The notes below the pieces were generated by a model. It was not told where the DNA came from, did not search any database, and saw only the letters and a program-made list of their open reading frames with translations. Made by a program: the position numbers and the translations under genes. DNA of 64,000 nt from an uncultured Rhodopila sp. (lineage in GTDB: Bacteria; Pseudomonadota; Alphaproteobacteria; Acetobacterales; Acetobacteraceae). Positions 1-7,796 of this stretch are shown here, one piece after another (the first letter of the stretch is position 1; each line of letters begins with the position of its first letter). Location: positions 1-64,000 of the forward strand of contig CAINOE010000037.1 of the NCBI GenBank assembly GCA_903851415.1. The letters are read 5' to 3'.

Positions 1-36
1 AGTCGTGGATGGCCGGGCCAAGCCCGGCCATGACAC
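1..36. repeat. REP-like palindrome (family copy 1)
   Basis: An imperfect palindrome of the form gtcgtggatggccggg / cccggccatgacac. The same core occurs near 1489, 1543, 5612, 7757, 17287, 17340, 40705 and 62431. Here it is read as coding sequence by the upstream-edge oxidoreductase gene, adding a Trp-Pro-Gly-Leu-Ala-Arg tail. Confidence 0.75.
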
Positions 37-1380
37 AGTGGGGGACCCCGGCGACGACACGGATCCGGATGTTGGCGCCCCCGCATAACGCGCCAAAGCA
101 GCCAGCCGTTCATCCACATGCGCCTGAATCGTCACGATTTCCTCCGCCGACAGATGCCGATACTTGCCAATCCCCGACAAATAATCCGTCACCGGCCGGG
201 GATGATCGACCGGGCGGGTGAAGCGGATGCCCTCCGCCGGCGTGAACTCCCACAGCGGGTGAAAATTCGTCTCCACCCCCAGCCGGGCGACCTCCGTCGT
301 CATCGCGGTCGGGAACCGCCAGCCGGACGGGCACGGCGCGTACACGTGCAGGTACGCGAATCCGGTCCGCGACACCTCGATCGCTTTCTCCAGTTTCGCA
401 TAATAGTCTTCAAGAAACGCAGTCGAAGCGGTGGCGACGAAGGCCGGATTGTGCATCATCATGACCAGCGGCAGGTTCTTCGCCTCCTCCTGCTTGCCGT
501 GCAGCGCCGGGCCGACGGGCGTGGTGGAGGTCCAGGACCCCAGCGGCGTGCTGCCCGAGGCCTGCATGCCGGTGTTCATGTAGCCTTCGTTATCGACGCA
601 GATGAACAGGATCGGATCGTTGCGCGACGCCGCGCCCGAGAGCGATTGGAACCCCGCATCCGCGGTGCCGCCATCGCCCGCCAGCGCCAGAGCGGTCACC
701 TGCCGCCCCTGCCGGCGGAACTGGCGTTGCATCCCCGCCAGCATCGAAGCCGTATTGGTCAGCAACGGATGGAATATCGGCACTTTCGCGCCGGTGCGGC
801 CGTTGTAGCCGACAGTGCCCATGCCGGGGATGCAGCCGGGCGGCGCCGCGACGACCACCTCGGGGCCGACTTTGCGCAAGGTATGGCGGATCAGCAGTTC
901 GGAATGGCACCCCTGGCAGGCGGCGAGGCCGGGCACGAACAGGTCCTCGCGCGCGCCATGGGTGTTGTAGAGGTCCGCGGCGGTGCGCCATTGCAGCGCC
1001 CCGGTCGGACAGGCCCGAGCGCAGGCGGGATCGCCGTCGCAGGTGTCGCATTTGGCGACGTGCCCGGATTCGGCCTCATAGGTGATGCCGCCATAACTGC
1101 AGCCGGCGGTACAGAGCAGACAGTTGACGCAAAGCTGCTCGTCCCACTCCACCACGCCGGTGACCGGGTTTTTCGCCAGCGCCCCGGCCGGACAGACCGT
1201 CGCGCATTCCGGCGAGCCGCACTGCCGGCACAGCGCCAGTTCCGCCGCCGGACCGTCCGCCAGACCCGGCAGGATGCGCAGCCTGGGCTGTGTTTTCGCT
1301 TCGGCGCAGACAGCCATGCAGTCGCCGCAGCCATCGCAGAGTTCGCCACGGAAGGAGATGGTGTTGAAGCTGTAGCCCAT
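1..1380 (-). CDS. padI: 2-oxoacid (phenylglyoxylate-type) oxidoreductase, beta subunit with ferredoxin domain (PadI-like), 3' end outside window
   Basis: TPP-binding catalytic subunit of a 2-oxoacid:acceptor oxidoreductase. The N-terminus carries four cysteine clusters (about residues 15-25, 51-63, 84-94 and 111-124) typical of a polyferredoxin electron-transfer domain. The remainder has the PorB-type TPP fold, with LALAGDGGTADAGFQ and the following VDNEGYMNTG. The start ATG (1378-1380) follows a GGAGAG ribosome site. The frame stays open to base 1, so the C-terminus is missing; its last visible 12 codons read through a palindromic repeat. It is the distal gene of the operon starting at 5381, separated from the FAD subunit by a 234-bp gap holding paired palindromes. 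Its place after the FAD subunit matches padI. A plain pyruvate or other 2-oxoacid substrate cannot be excluded. Confidence 0.8.
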   Translation of the reverse strand, partial: MGYSFNTISFRGELCDGCGDCMAVCAEAKTQPRLRILPGLADGPAAELALCRQCGSPECATVCPAGALAKNPVTGVVEWDEQLCVNCLLCTAGCSYGGITYEAESGHVAKCDTCDGDPACARACPTGALQWRTAADLYNTHGAREDLFVPGLAACQGCHSELLIRHTLRKVGPEVVVAAPPGCIPGMGTVGYNGRTGAKVPIFHPLLTNTASMLAGMQRQFRRQGRQVTALALAGDGGTADAGFQSLSGAASRNDPILFICVDNEGYMNTGMQASGSTPLGSWTSTTPVGPALHGKQEEAKNLPLVMMMHNPAFVATASTAFLEDYYAKLEKAIEVSRTGFAYLHVYAPCPSGWRFPTAMTTEVARLGVETNFHPLWEFTPAEGIRFTRPVDHPRPVTDYLSGIGKYRHLSAEEIVTIQAHVDERLAALARYAGAPTSGSVSSPGSPTVSWPGLARPSTT

Positions 1381-1488
1381 CGGCGCGCTCTCCCGTAATG
1401 CGTTTGTTCAGCGCCGGTGGCCGGGGGCTGCGCCCCGGGTGGCGCACCCGGTGCCGTCCCAGGTGTCCGCCCCCCATGTCGCCCCCGT

Positions 1489-1578
1489 GTCGTGGCCGGC
1501 CTTGTGCCGGCCATCCACGACTCGCGGTGCCGGTGGCGGCAAAGTCGTGGACGGCCTGGCCAAGCCCGGCCATGACAC
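1489..1578. repeat. Paired REP-like palindromes in the oxidoreductase operon
   Basis: Two copies of the palindromic core in head-to-head arrangement (1489-1523 and 1543-1578), separated by about 20 bases. Each is itself a hairpin (ggccgg...ccggcc), and together they can form a larger fold. They sit between the FAD subunit gene and the beta subunit gene, the only wide gap in the operon, so they may affect mRNA stability or partial termination (inference). Confidence 0.75.
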
Positions 1579-1614
1579 ATGGGAAATGCCGGTGCGGTTC
1601 ATGCGTATTCCTCC

Positions 1615-2877
1615 CTACCGCCACAGCCGCGACATCAGCATCCGGCCGGTCTCGCACGGCTGGTCGATGAACCGCCGCCTAACCGCGCCAAGATCGACCT
1701 GCCGCAGGATCAGCTCGCTCAGAATCCCCGCATCGACCGTCAGGTTCACCGCGGCGAGACCAAGCAGCCGATCGGCGTGAAACGCGATGCGCCAGTAGCT
1801 GCCTGCGGCGGGATCGCGCCGAATCACGATCTCCGCCCCGTCCGGCGGTTCGCCCGCAATGCCGTTGCCAACCGAGACCGCCGACTGGCCGAAGAAGCAA
1901 TACGTGTTCCTCGGCACGCTGCCGCGATACGGCGTCAGTGCCGCATCTCCCGCCATCGCCATCCCGGCGGTGCGGCCTTGCGCGACGGCCTCCGGCAGAA
2001 TCCCGGCGACGGCGGTGCCGGGACCCGGGAAGGCCGGCGCCTCCGCCACGTCGCCGGCCGCCCAGACCGCCTTAGCGCTGGTGCGCATCGTCGCATCGAC
2101 CAGGATGCCGCGGCCGGTGGCGATGCCGGACCCGGCCAGATAGCCGAACTCCGCTCGCACCCCGGTCGCCACCAGCAGCAAATCGGCTTCCAGTTCCGCG
2201 CCGTCGTCCAGAGTCAGCCGACAGCCCTCGCCGTCCGGCGCGACCGAAACCGCAGTGCGGCCGAAGCGGAACACGACGCCATGCGCGGTGAAACTGCGTT
2301 CGATCTGTCCGGCCGCCTCGGCATCGAAGTAGCTCGGCAGCACCTGATCGCGCGGCTCGATGACGGTTACCGCCACGCCGGCCGCGGAGAGGTTTTCCGC
2401 CGCGTGCATGCCGATCAGGCCGGCGCCGAGAACGACCGCGCGGCGGGCGGAGCCGATGGCCTCGCGCAGCGCCAGGCTGTCGTCCAGGGTGCGCAGCCGG
2501 TAGGAGCGCACCGAGTCGAGCCCGGCGATTGGCGGCACCGAGGGCGCTGCGCCGGTCGCCAGCAGCAGCTTGCCGTATTGCCAGCGCGTGCCGTCTTCCA
2601 GTTCGACGGTATTCGCCTCCGGCCGCACCGACGCCACCGTCGCCTCGCGCTGCAAACGCACGCGCTGTTCGGCGAAGAAGGCGTCCCTGCGCAGCGTCAC
2701 CTTGCCGGGGGCGGAGCGGCCCGAAACGACATACGGCAGCAGCGTCGGCGAATAAGGCAAATGCCGATCGCGGGTGAGGACGGTGAGTGAGGCGGCCGGG
2801 TCGTGCAGGCGGATGGCGGAGATCGCCTCCAGGGCCGCGTGCGAACTGCCGGCGATCAGGTAGTCGGTGGCGTTCAT
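1615..2877 (-). CDS. padH: FAD-dependent NAD(P)H oxidoreductase subunit (PadH-like)
   Basis: A 420-residue pyridine nucleotide-disulphide-reductase-fold flavoprotein. It has an N-terminal FAD-binding strand with the variant AGSSHAALEA, a second dinucleotide-binding motif VVLGAGLIGMHAAENL near residue 150, and the FAD motif AVWAAGDVAE near residue 280. The start at 2877 overlaps the stop of the alpha subunit by four bases (ATGA), which implies translational coupling. In phenylglyoxylate:NAD+ oxidoreductase this extra epsilon subunit passes electrons from the iron-sulphur subunits to NAD+. Its presence inside a POR-type operon is the main reason for preferring the Pad assignment over a ferredoxin-dependent pyruvate oxidoreductase. 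Nitrite-reductase-like and ferredoxin-reductase proteins share the fold, so sequence alone would not decide. Confidence 0.8.
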   Translation of the reverse strand: MNATDYLIAGSSHAALEAISAIRLHDPAASLTVLTRDRHLPYSPTLLPYVVSGRSAPGKVTLRRDAFFAEQRVRLQREATVASVRPEANTVELEDGTRWQYGKLLLATGAAPSVPPIAGLDSVRSYRLRTLDDSLALREAIGSARRAVVLGAGLIGMHAAENLSAAGVAVTVIEPRDQVLPSYFDAEAAGQIERSFTAHGVVFRFGRTAVSVAPDGEGCRLTLDDGAELEADLLLVATGVRAEFGYLAGSGIATGRGILVDATMRTSAKAVWAAGDVAEAPAFPGPGTAVAGILPEAVAQGRTAGMAMAGDAALTPYRGSVPRNTYCFFGQSAVSVGNGIAGEPPDGAEIVIRRDPAAGSYWRIAFHADRLLGLAAVNLTVDAGILSELILRQVDLGAVRRRFIDQPCETGRMLMSRLWR

Positions 2878-4109
2878 CGTCCCGCTCCTTCCTGTCGCGC
2901 GTTGAGCCAGACCGTCTCCGGCGTCACCGGGCTTGGTCCAGCCTCCAGCGCCCGCATTGTGCCATCGATGACCCGTTCGAAATGCTCCTCCGTCATATCG
3001 GCCCCCGCCAACCCGCCGATGAACGACAGGACCGGGATCGTCCGGCCGGCGCGATACAGCGCGCCAAGCACCTCCTGGCACACCGGCCCGCAATTCCAGC
3101 CGAACGACACCGAGCGATCGACCACGCCGAGTGCCCGCACCTTGGCCGCTGCGTGCACCAGCGCCTCGACCGGGAACGGCCGGAAGGTCTTGATGCGGAT
3201 GACGCCCGCGGCAATGCCTCGCTCGCGCGCCGCATCCACCGCGTCCTTGGCGGCGCCGCTCATGCTGCCGATGGTGACGATGGCGATGTCGGCGCCGCCC
3301 AGCCGGTATTCCTCCACCAGCGGCGCGTAGAAGCGGCCGAACGCATCCGCCCAGTCGGCGTGCACGTCCGCAATCACCTGCAGCGCGTTCCGCATGCCGC
3401 GGCACTGGCTTTGCCGGTAGGCGGCGAACACCGCCGCGCCCTGCGCGTCGGCGCCTCCGGTCAGCGGATCGACGGCCATCGGGCGGTCGGGATCGAGCGC
3501 GGTGTGCCAATTGACGTTCTTCGGCCCGAGGAAGGCGTCCACCGCCGGCTGCTCGGGAATCTCCACCCGGGTGACGCCGTAGGACAAATAATTGCCGTCG
3601 TGATTGACGTTGACCGGCAGCATCACGTCGGGGTGCTCGGCGATGCGGTAGGCCATGATGACAGTGTCCAGCACCTCCTGCGCCGACTCGCAGAACATGT
3701 GGATCCAGCCGGCGTCGCGCACCGTCATGACGTCCTGCTGGCCGCCCCAGACGCATTGCGGGCTGAGCATGTCGCGGTTCACCAGGGACGCGACCATCGG
3801 CAGCCGCAGCCCGGGCGTGCGGACATACGGCTCGAACATGAAGGCGAGGCCCGGGCCGCAGGTCGCGGTATAGGTGCGCGCGCCGGCCAGGCAGGCGCCT
3901 TGCAGCGCGGACAGCACGCTGTGCTCGCCTTCGAGGTTCATCAGCTCCGCGTCGAGCTCTCCCTCGGCGATGAACTTCGACAGGTATTCGACCAGCGAGG
4001 ACTGCGGGGTGATCGGGTAAACCGCGACCACGTCCGGCCGCGACAGTTTCACACCGATGGCGGCCGCCTCGTTGCCGTCGCAGACGGCAATGCGCGACAT
4101 ATTGTTCAT
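2874..4109 (-). CDS. padG: 2-oxoacid oxidoreductase alpha subunit (PadG/PorA-like)
   Basis: A 411-residue alpha subunit carrying the pyrimidine-binding half of the TPP site and the transketolase C-terminal domain. The recognisable stretch begins near residue 20 with AVYPITPQSS, followed by EGEHSVLSALQGACLAGART and TCGPGLAFM, the standard PorA signature. The start was set at MNNMSRIAVCDG (4109) because it overlaps the delta-subunit stop by four bases and matches the family N-terminus; the longer upstream frame is antisense-like noise. It would act in the cytoplasm with the gamma, delta and beta subunits to decarboxylate a 2-oxoacid oxidatively to its acyl-CoA. Confidence 0.88.
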   Translation of the reverse strand: MNNMSRIAVCDGNEAAAIGVKLSRPDVVAVYPITPQSSLVEYLSKFIAEGELDAELMNLEGEHSVLSALQGACLAGARTYTATCGPGLAFMFEPYVRTPGLRLPMVASLVNRDMLSPQCVWGGQQDVMTVRDAGWIHMFCESAQEVLDTVIMAYRIAEHPDVMLPVNVNHDGNYLSYGVTRVEIPEQPAVDAFLGPKNVNWHTALDPDRPMAVDPLTGGADAQGAAVFAAYRQSQCRGMRNALQVIADVHADWADAFGRFYAPLVEEYRLGGADIAIVTIGSMSGAAKDAVDAARERGIAAGVIRIKTFRPFPVEALVHAAAKVRALGVVDRSVSFGWNCGPVCQEVLGALYRAGRTIPVLSFIGGLAGADMTEEHFERVIDGTMRALEAGPSPVTPETVWLNARQEGAGR

Positions 4110-4390
4110 GCCGCCGTCTCCTCGACCATGCTGATCGCACGATGCGGACATTCCTGCGCGCAGATGCCGCAGCCCTTGCAGGCGGCGAGGTCGATGTCGA
4201 ACCAGGCGGCTTTCTCGACCACGCACTGCACCGGGCAATACAGCCAGCAGACCGCGCATTTGACGCAGCGGTCGCGCGCCACCACCGGGCGCATCGCGCG
4301 CCAGTCGCCCGCCAGCATCTTGCTCAGCACCGTCGCCACGGGGCTGAGATCGCCCGGCACGGCGGACATGTCGGGGCGCGGGCGGCTCAT
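4106..4390 (-). CDS. padF: 2-oxoacid oxidoreductase delta subunit, 2x[4Fe-4S] ferredoxin (PadF/PorD-like)
   Basis: A 94-residue ferredoxin-type subunit. It has two CxxCxxCxxxC clusters (Cys 42/45/48/52 and 71/74/77/81), the first starting RCVKCAVCWLYCP and the second CKGCGICAQECP. The start at 4390 overlaps the gamma stop by four bases, and its own stop overlaps the alpha start, so all three are translated in a coupled way. It carries electrons from the TPP site towards the FAD subunit. Confidence 0.88.
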   Translation of the reverse strand: MSRPRPDMSAVPGDLSPVATVLSKMLAGDWRAMRPVVARDRCVKCAVCWLYCPVQCVVEKAAWFDIDLAACKGCGICAQECPHRAISMVEETAA

Positions 4391-4953
4391 GCGACCGCCT
4401 CCGGCGCGAAGACTTCGGTTTCCGCGTAGCCGCGCTGCATGGCGCGGCGGTTCTGCGCCAGCCCGGCGTCGCGGAACTCGGCGCGTTCCAGCGCACCCAT
4501 CAGCGAGTCCAGCGACACCAGGCCGGTGGTGCGGGCGAATGCGCCGAGCATGATCGAGTTGGTTATCGGCTTGCCGAAAATCTCCAGCGCGATGCCGACG
4601 GCGTCGCACAGGCCGAGCGTTTCGACCGTCGCCGGGCGGGCAATGGCTTCGGGCCGCAAACTGCTGGCCTGCACCAGGGTGCCGCCGGATTTGAGGCCGG
4701 CAAAGATATCGACCATGCGCGGCAGGGTCGGGTCGATGCAGATCACGCAGTCCGGGCGGTAGATGTTGGTCAGGCCGCGGATTTCCCGGTCATCGGCGCG
4801 CAGGCAGGCGGAGACCGGGGCGCCGCGGCGCTCGAAGCCGAAGCTGGGGATGGCGACGACGTATTTGCCTTCATCGACGAAAGCCTGCGCCAGGATGGAG
4901 GAAGCAAGCACCGCCCCCTGCCCGCCCCGGCCGTGAATGCGGATTTCGAACAT
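4387..4953 (-). CDS. padE: 2-oxoacid oxidoreductase gamma subunit (PadE/PorG-like)
   Basis: A 188-residue gamma subunit with the family N-terminus MFEIRIHGRGGQGAVLAS and the later PSFGFERRGAPVSA motif. It structurally supports the TPP-containing heteromer. It lies 20 bp downstream of the thioesterase gene and overlaps the delta gene by four bases. Gamma-delta-alpha-FAD-beta is the gene order reported for padEFGHI of denitrifying aromatic degraders; I am matching order and subunit sizes from memory, not by alignment. Confidence 0.88.
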   Translation of the reverse strand: MFEIRIHGRGGQGAVLASSILAQAFVDEGKYVVAIPSFGFERRGAPVSACLRADDREIRGLTNIYRPDCVICIDPTLPRMVDIFAGLKSGGTLVQASSLRPEAIARPATVETLGLCDAVGIALEIFGKPITNSIMLGAFARTTGLVSLDSLMGALERAEFRDAGLAQNRRAMQRGYAETEVFAPEAVA

Positions 4954-4973
4954 CGGTGCGACCCTCCCCGGGC

Positions 4974-5381
4974 CTATCCGGCTGCTGCCTTTGCGGCCTT
5001 TGCCGAGGCGCGCTGCTTGGCCTTGGCGATATCGACGATGAAGCGGGTATGGTGGCCGGCGGCGATCTGCTCGGCCTCGTCATGCGCGATGACATCCAGA
5101 ACGACCCGCCGCCCCTCGACGCTGGCGACGGTGACGGTGATGGTGACCTGCATGCCGAGCGGCGTGGCGGCGGAGTGGTCGAAGTCGGCCCCGACGCCGA
5201 CGGAGTCCTCGCCGGGATCGCAGTGCTCCAGCAGCAGGTTGCGGCAGGTGAACTCGATGTCGCGCAGGACCTCGGGCGTGGCGTAGATCCGCAGATCCTC
5301 GCCCATGAAGTCGATGGTGCGGCGGCGATCGATGGTGATCGTTTCCGTGCGCGTGAGTCCGGGAAGCAGTGTCTGCTTCAT
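4974..5381 (-). CDS. Hot-dog fold acyl-CoA thioesterase (FlK-like family)
   Basis: A 135-residue protein resembling the fluoroacetyl-CoA thioesterase (FlK)-like family: RRTIDFMGEDLRIYATPEVLRDIE at the N-terminus, then VGVGADFDHSAATPLGM, and a C-terminal Lys/Ala-rich tail. FlK-like proteins hydrolyse acyl-CoA esters. The gene leads the POR-type operon, so a plausible role is to act on the acyl-CoA product or a toxic analogue, or to free CoA; this is inference from position. It is the first gene downstream of the FNR/FixK box at 5541-5554. Confidence 0.72.
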   Translation of the reverse strand: MKQTLLPGLTRTETITIDRRRTIDFMGEDLRIYATPEVLRDIEFTCRNLLLEHCDPGEDSVGVGADFDHSAATPLGMQVTITVTVASVEGRRVVLDVIAHDEAEQIAAGHHTRFIVDIAKAKQRASAKAAKAAAG

Positions 5382-5540
5382 CTTTGGGTCCCCTCCGGTC
5401 CGGTAGAGCGCCTTTGACGCATCTCCGGTATTTTTGGCCTTCGGATAGCGATGCTTATTCGCAGAAAGGCGTACCGCTTTACCGGTTTTACCGGCCTATG
5501 CATTCGTCCTCAGCTTCCCCACAGACGGCCCCCGGCCGCA

Positions 5541-5554
5541 TTGATCTGGATCAA
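5541..5554. promoter_or_regulatory. Perfect FNR/FixK box (TTGATCTGGATCAA)
   Basis: An exact match to the FNR/FixK/Anr consensus TTGAT-N4-ATCAA. The only start codon it can serve at reasonable distance is the thioesterase/oxidoreductase operon, 160 bp away on the minus strand; on the plus side it faces only the 3' end of the anti-sigma gene. Oxygen-limited induction of the oxygen-sensitive oxidoreductase is the natural reading. Confidence 0.7.
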
Positions 5555-5611
5555 TTTTCGGCACAAAGCCGATCGGCGCGGACCGGGCCTTTGGTGGTGG
5601 CGAACGGAGCA

Positions 5612-5650
5612 AAGTCATTGATGGCCGGACTGAATCCGGCCATGACACGG
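5612..5650. repeat. REP-like palindrome (family copy)
   Basis: Hairpin with arms atggccgga / tccggccat, followed by gacac. It lies in the 313-bp gap 5382-5694, which otherwise holds the FNR/FixK box and no gene. Confidence 0.65.
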
Positions 5651-5694
5651 GGAGGCACCCCTAACACTGGGGGGCACCCCTCAATCTTCCCGCG

Positions 5695-6483
5695 TTACCC
5701 CGCCCGCCACAGCCTGACGAAATCCTCCAGCTCTCCGGCGGCGAGGTCGGAGACCGCCCAAAGCGACATCCCGCCCTCAGTCCAATGGATGAAATTGTAG
5801 CCGCTGCGGCTGCCCGACGCCGGGCTGCGATCCGGGCGCCCTTCCTCCGGCCAGACATACAGGTCGATCAAATGCTGGCGCCGCTGGTAGATCAGCGCCG
5901 CGACCGGACGTTCGGCCAGGTAGTCCATGCGGCCGCCCGCCAGCGGAAACCCCTCCGCCTTGAAGTCCTTGACGGGCGGGGCAAAGTCGAGCCGCCCGTC
6001 GAACCACGGCTTCACGGTATGCTGATCGGTGGACACCACATCCATCAGATGCCCCGGCTGCAGCGCGCGGATGTGATCCGACACCACCGCCTCCGGGAGG
6101 CCGCCGCCCGGGGGCGCCAGAAGCAGCAGCGCCAGACACGCCGCCACTGCGGCCCCAGCGCCGAACGGCACGAGCGGCCCAAGACCGAACCGCGGCAGCC
6201 GTTGCCACCACGGCACCGGATTGTCGTTGGCCACGCGCGGAACCGGCATCGCCGCGGCGGCAATCCGGCTCAGCACCGCGGTCCGCAATGCGTCGGGCGC
6301 CTTGTGATACGGCACCTCCCGCCGGAGGCGGCCGGACGCGACGATCAGTTGCGTTTGCAGCGCGGCGCAAGACTCACAGTGGTCCAGATGCGCGGCCACC
6401 GCCGCCGCCTCGCGCGGCGACAGCTCCCCGTCCACATCGGCCTGCACCAGCAGACGCATCTCGGCGCAATTGTCGTCTTTCAT
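5695..6483 (-). CDS. Membrane anti-sigma factor with zinc-binding motif
   Basis: 262 residues. The N-terminal domain has the ZAS signature HxxxCxxC (His32, Cys36, Cys39: AHLDHCESC). A single hydrophobic span lies around residues 105-125 (AAVAACLALLLLA), followed by a periplasmic domain of about 135 residues rich in Trp and Tyr. It overlaps the ECF sigma gene by four bases (ATGA), the usual sigma/anti-sigma pairing. It should hold the sigma factor at the membrane until a redox or envelope signal is sensed. Confidence 0.85.
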   Translation of the reverse strand: MKDDNCAEMRLLVQADVDGELSPREAAAVAAHLDHCESCAALQTQLIVASGRLRREVPYHKAPDALRTAVLSRIAAAAMPVPRVANDNPVPWWQRLPRFGLGPLVPFGAGAAVAACLALLLLAPPGGGLPEAVVSDHIRALQPGHLMDVVSTDQHTVKPWFDGRLDFAPPVKDFKAEGFPLAGGRMDYLAERPVAALIYQRRQHLIDLYVWPEEGRPDRSPASGSRSGYNFIHWTEGGMSLWAVSDLAAGELEDFVRLWRAG

Positions 6484-7055
6484 CGTAAGTCTCCGCCGGC
6501 CTGCTGGCCGAACAAGGCCCGGCGCGCGCGCCAGAGGCGCGACATGACGGTGCCGATGGGCACGCCGGTGATTTCGGCGACCTGCTTGTAGGAAAGCTCC
6601 TCGAGCTCATGCAGCACGAGGCACTCCCTGAGTTCCGCCGGCAGGGCTGCCAGAGCGTCGTCGAGGCGGGCAAATCCCTCGCGCCGGCTCAACGCGGCTT
6701 CCGGGTCGTCGGCGGTATCGGCGATCTCGCCGTCCTCCGTCGCGCCGCTTTCGCTGAGGCTCGTCGTTGGTCCCTGCCGCCGCGCGGCCAACAGCGACCA
6801 GGCCGAGTTGCGCACGATCCGCAGCAGCCAGGCCCGCGCATCGCCGCCCTTGAACGAGGCGAAGTAGCTCAGCGCGCGCACCGCCGCATCCTGCACGGCA
6901 TCCTCGGCCAGCACGGGATCGCGCAGCAGCCAGCGGGCGAGGTTGTACGCCGCGTCCAGGTGGGGCAGAATGACCTGCTCCGCCGTTGCCGTGGCGGGCT
7001 GCGCGGGGGGATCCATGCGAGACCTCGAAGCGGGCGTTGGCGGCAGCCATTTCAT
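6480..7055 (-). CDS. ECF-type RNA polymerase sigma factor
   Basis: About 191 residues with sigma-70 region 2 (NLARWLLRDPVLAEDAVQDAAVRAL) and region 4 (LPAELRECLVLHELEELSYKQVAEITGVPIGTVMSRLWRAR). The start at 7055 overlaps the b561 stop by four bases; a second ATG at 7016 (MDPPAQP) fits the family N-terminus better but would break the coupling. It is co-transcribed with its anti-sigma factor, a cytochrome b561, a cupredoxin and a phosphoesterase, which suggests it controls a redox or metal-linked response and its own operon. Confidence 0.88.
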   Translation of the reverse strand: MKWLPPTPASRSRMDPPAQPATATAEQVILPHLDAAYNLARWLLRDPVLAEDAVQDAAVRALSYFASFKGGDARAWLLRIVRNSAWSLLAARRQGPTTSLSESGATEDGEIADTADDPEAALSRREGFARLDDALAALPAELRECLVLHELEELSYKQVAEITGVPIGTVMSRLWRARRALFGQQAGGDLR

Positions 7056-7690
7056 GGCATGCGGCGTCCGGGCGCCAGGGGCCGCACGCCCGGCAGCATG
7101 CCGGCGAGGACCGCGTCCTTGCGGACGAAATGATGATACAGCGCCGCCGCGGCGTGCAAGCCGATAAGCAGCAGCAGCGCCGCGGCGGTCCAGCCGTGCA
7201 GTTGCAGGATGTCATGCGCCAGCGGCTTGTTCACGGGTAGCCAGGACGGCAGCCCGAAGGTGCCGAACAGCACGACACGGTCGCCGTGGAGCTGGCTGGC
7301 GGCAAGGCCGAGCAGCGGTTGTATGCCAAGCAGTGCGTAGAGAAGGATCGCACTGACCCGGGCAGCGATGCGCTGGGCCGCCGGAAGCCCGGCCGGCAGC
7401 GGCGGGATGCGGCTGTACTGGCGGATCAAGAGCCGTATTGGCGTCATCAGCAGAATCGTCATGCCCAAAGAACGGTGAAGCATGACGAGCCGGGCAGCCT
7501 GGTCCCGGCTTCCCGCGCCGCCGATCATCCAGGCCGCCAGGCAGGCGCACAGCAACAGAACCAGAGTGGTCCAGTGTATCGCCTGCATGACCCGGGAATA
7601 GCCTGGTGCTTCGGCCGTGCGGCGTGCCGCGCCGCGGCCGATGGTGTCCGATAGCGAGGTGCCCGTGATCATGGGGAGTCTCCCTGTCAT
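7052..7690 (-). CDS. Cytochrome b561 family membrane protein
   Basis: 212 residues with four hydrophobic segments and the histidines expected for haem b ligation (QAIHW, MLHRSLGM, LQLHGW, GLHAAAALYHHF). This is the bacterial CybB-like family, which moves electrons from quinol to a periplasmic acceptor. The stop overlaps the sigma-factor start. The next gene upstream encodes a periplasmic cupredoxin, a plausible electron partner (inference). Confidence 0.85.
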   Translation of the reverse strand: MTGRLPMITGTSLSDTIGRGAARRTAEAPGYSRVMQAIHWTTLVLLLCACLAAWMIGGAGSRDQAARLVMLHRSLGMTILLMTPIRLLIRQYSRIPPLPAGLPAAQRIAARVSAILLYALLGIQPLLGLAASQLHGDRVVLFGTFGLPSWLPVNKPLAHDILQLHGWTAAALLLLIGLHAAAALYHHFVRKDAVLAGMLPGVRPLAPGRRMP

Positions 7691-7756
7691 GGTGAGGTGC
7701 CGGGTCAGCGGTAACGACCAGTCCGGGTGGCGCTTTGTTTCCCGGCTCCGTGTTTT

Positions 7757-7789
7757 GTGTCATGGCCGGGCCAAACCCGGCCGTGACAC
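7757..7789. repeat. REP-like palindrome (family copy)
   Basis: Core gtcatggccggg...cccggccgtgac in the 106-bp gap between the b561 and cupredoxin genes, inside an otherwise tight operon. Confidence 0.7.
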
Positions 7790-7796
7790 CGCGCGC

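Noticed and set aside
118-1398. 426-codon open frame on the plus strand opposite the beta subunit gene
   Set aside because: It is antisense to a clear PorB/ferredoxin protein, has Arg/His/Gln-rich low-information composition and no recognisable motif; high GC produces such frames.
2874-5381. Operon considered as pyruvate:ferredoxin oxidoreductase
   Set aside because: The added FAD/NAD(P) subunit and the exact gamma-delta-alpha-FAD-beta order fit the Pad enzyme better, although substrate remains unproven.
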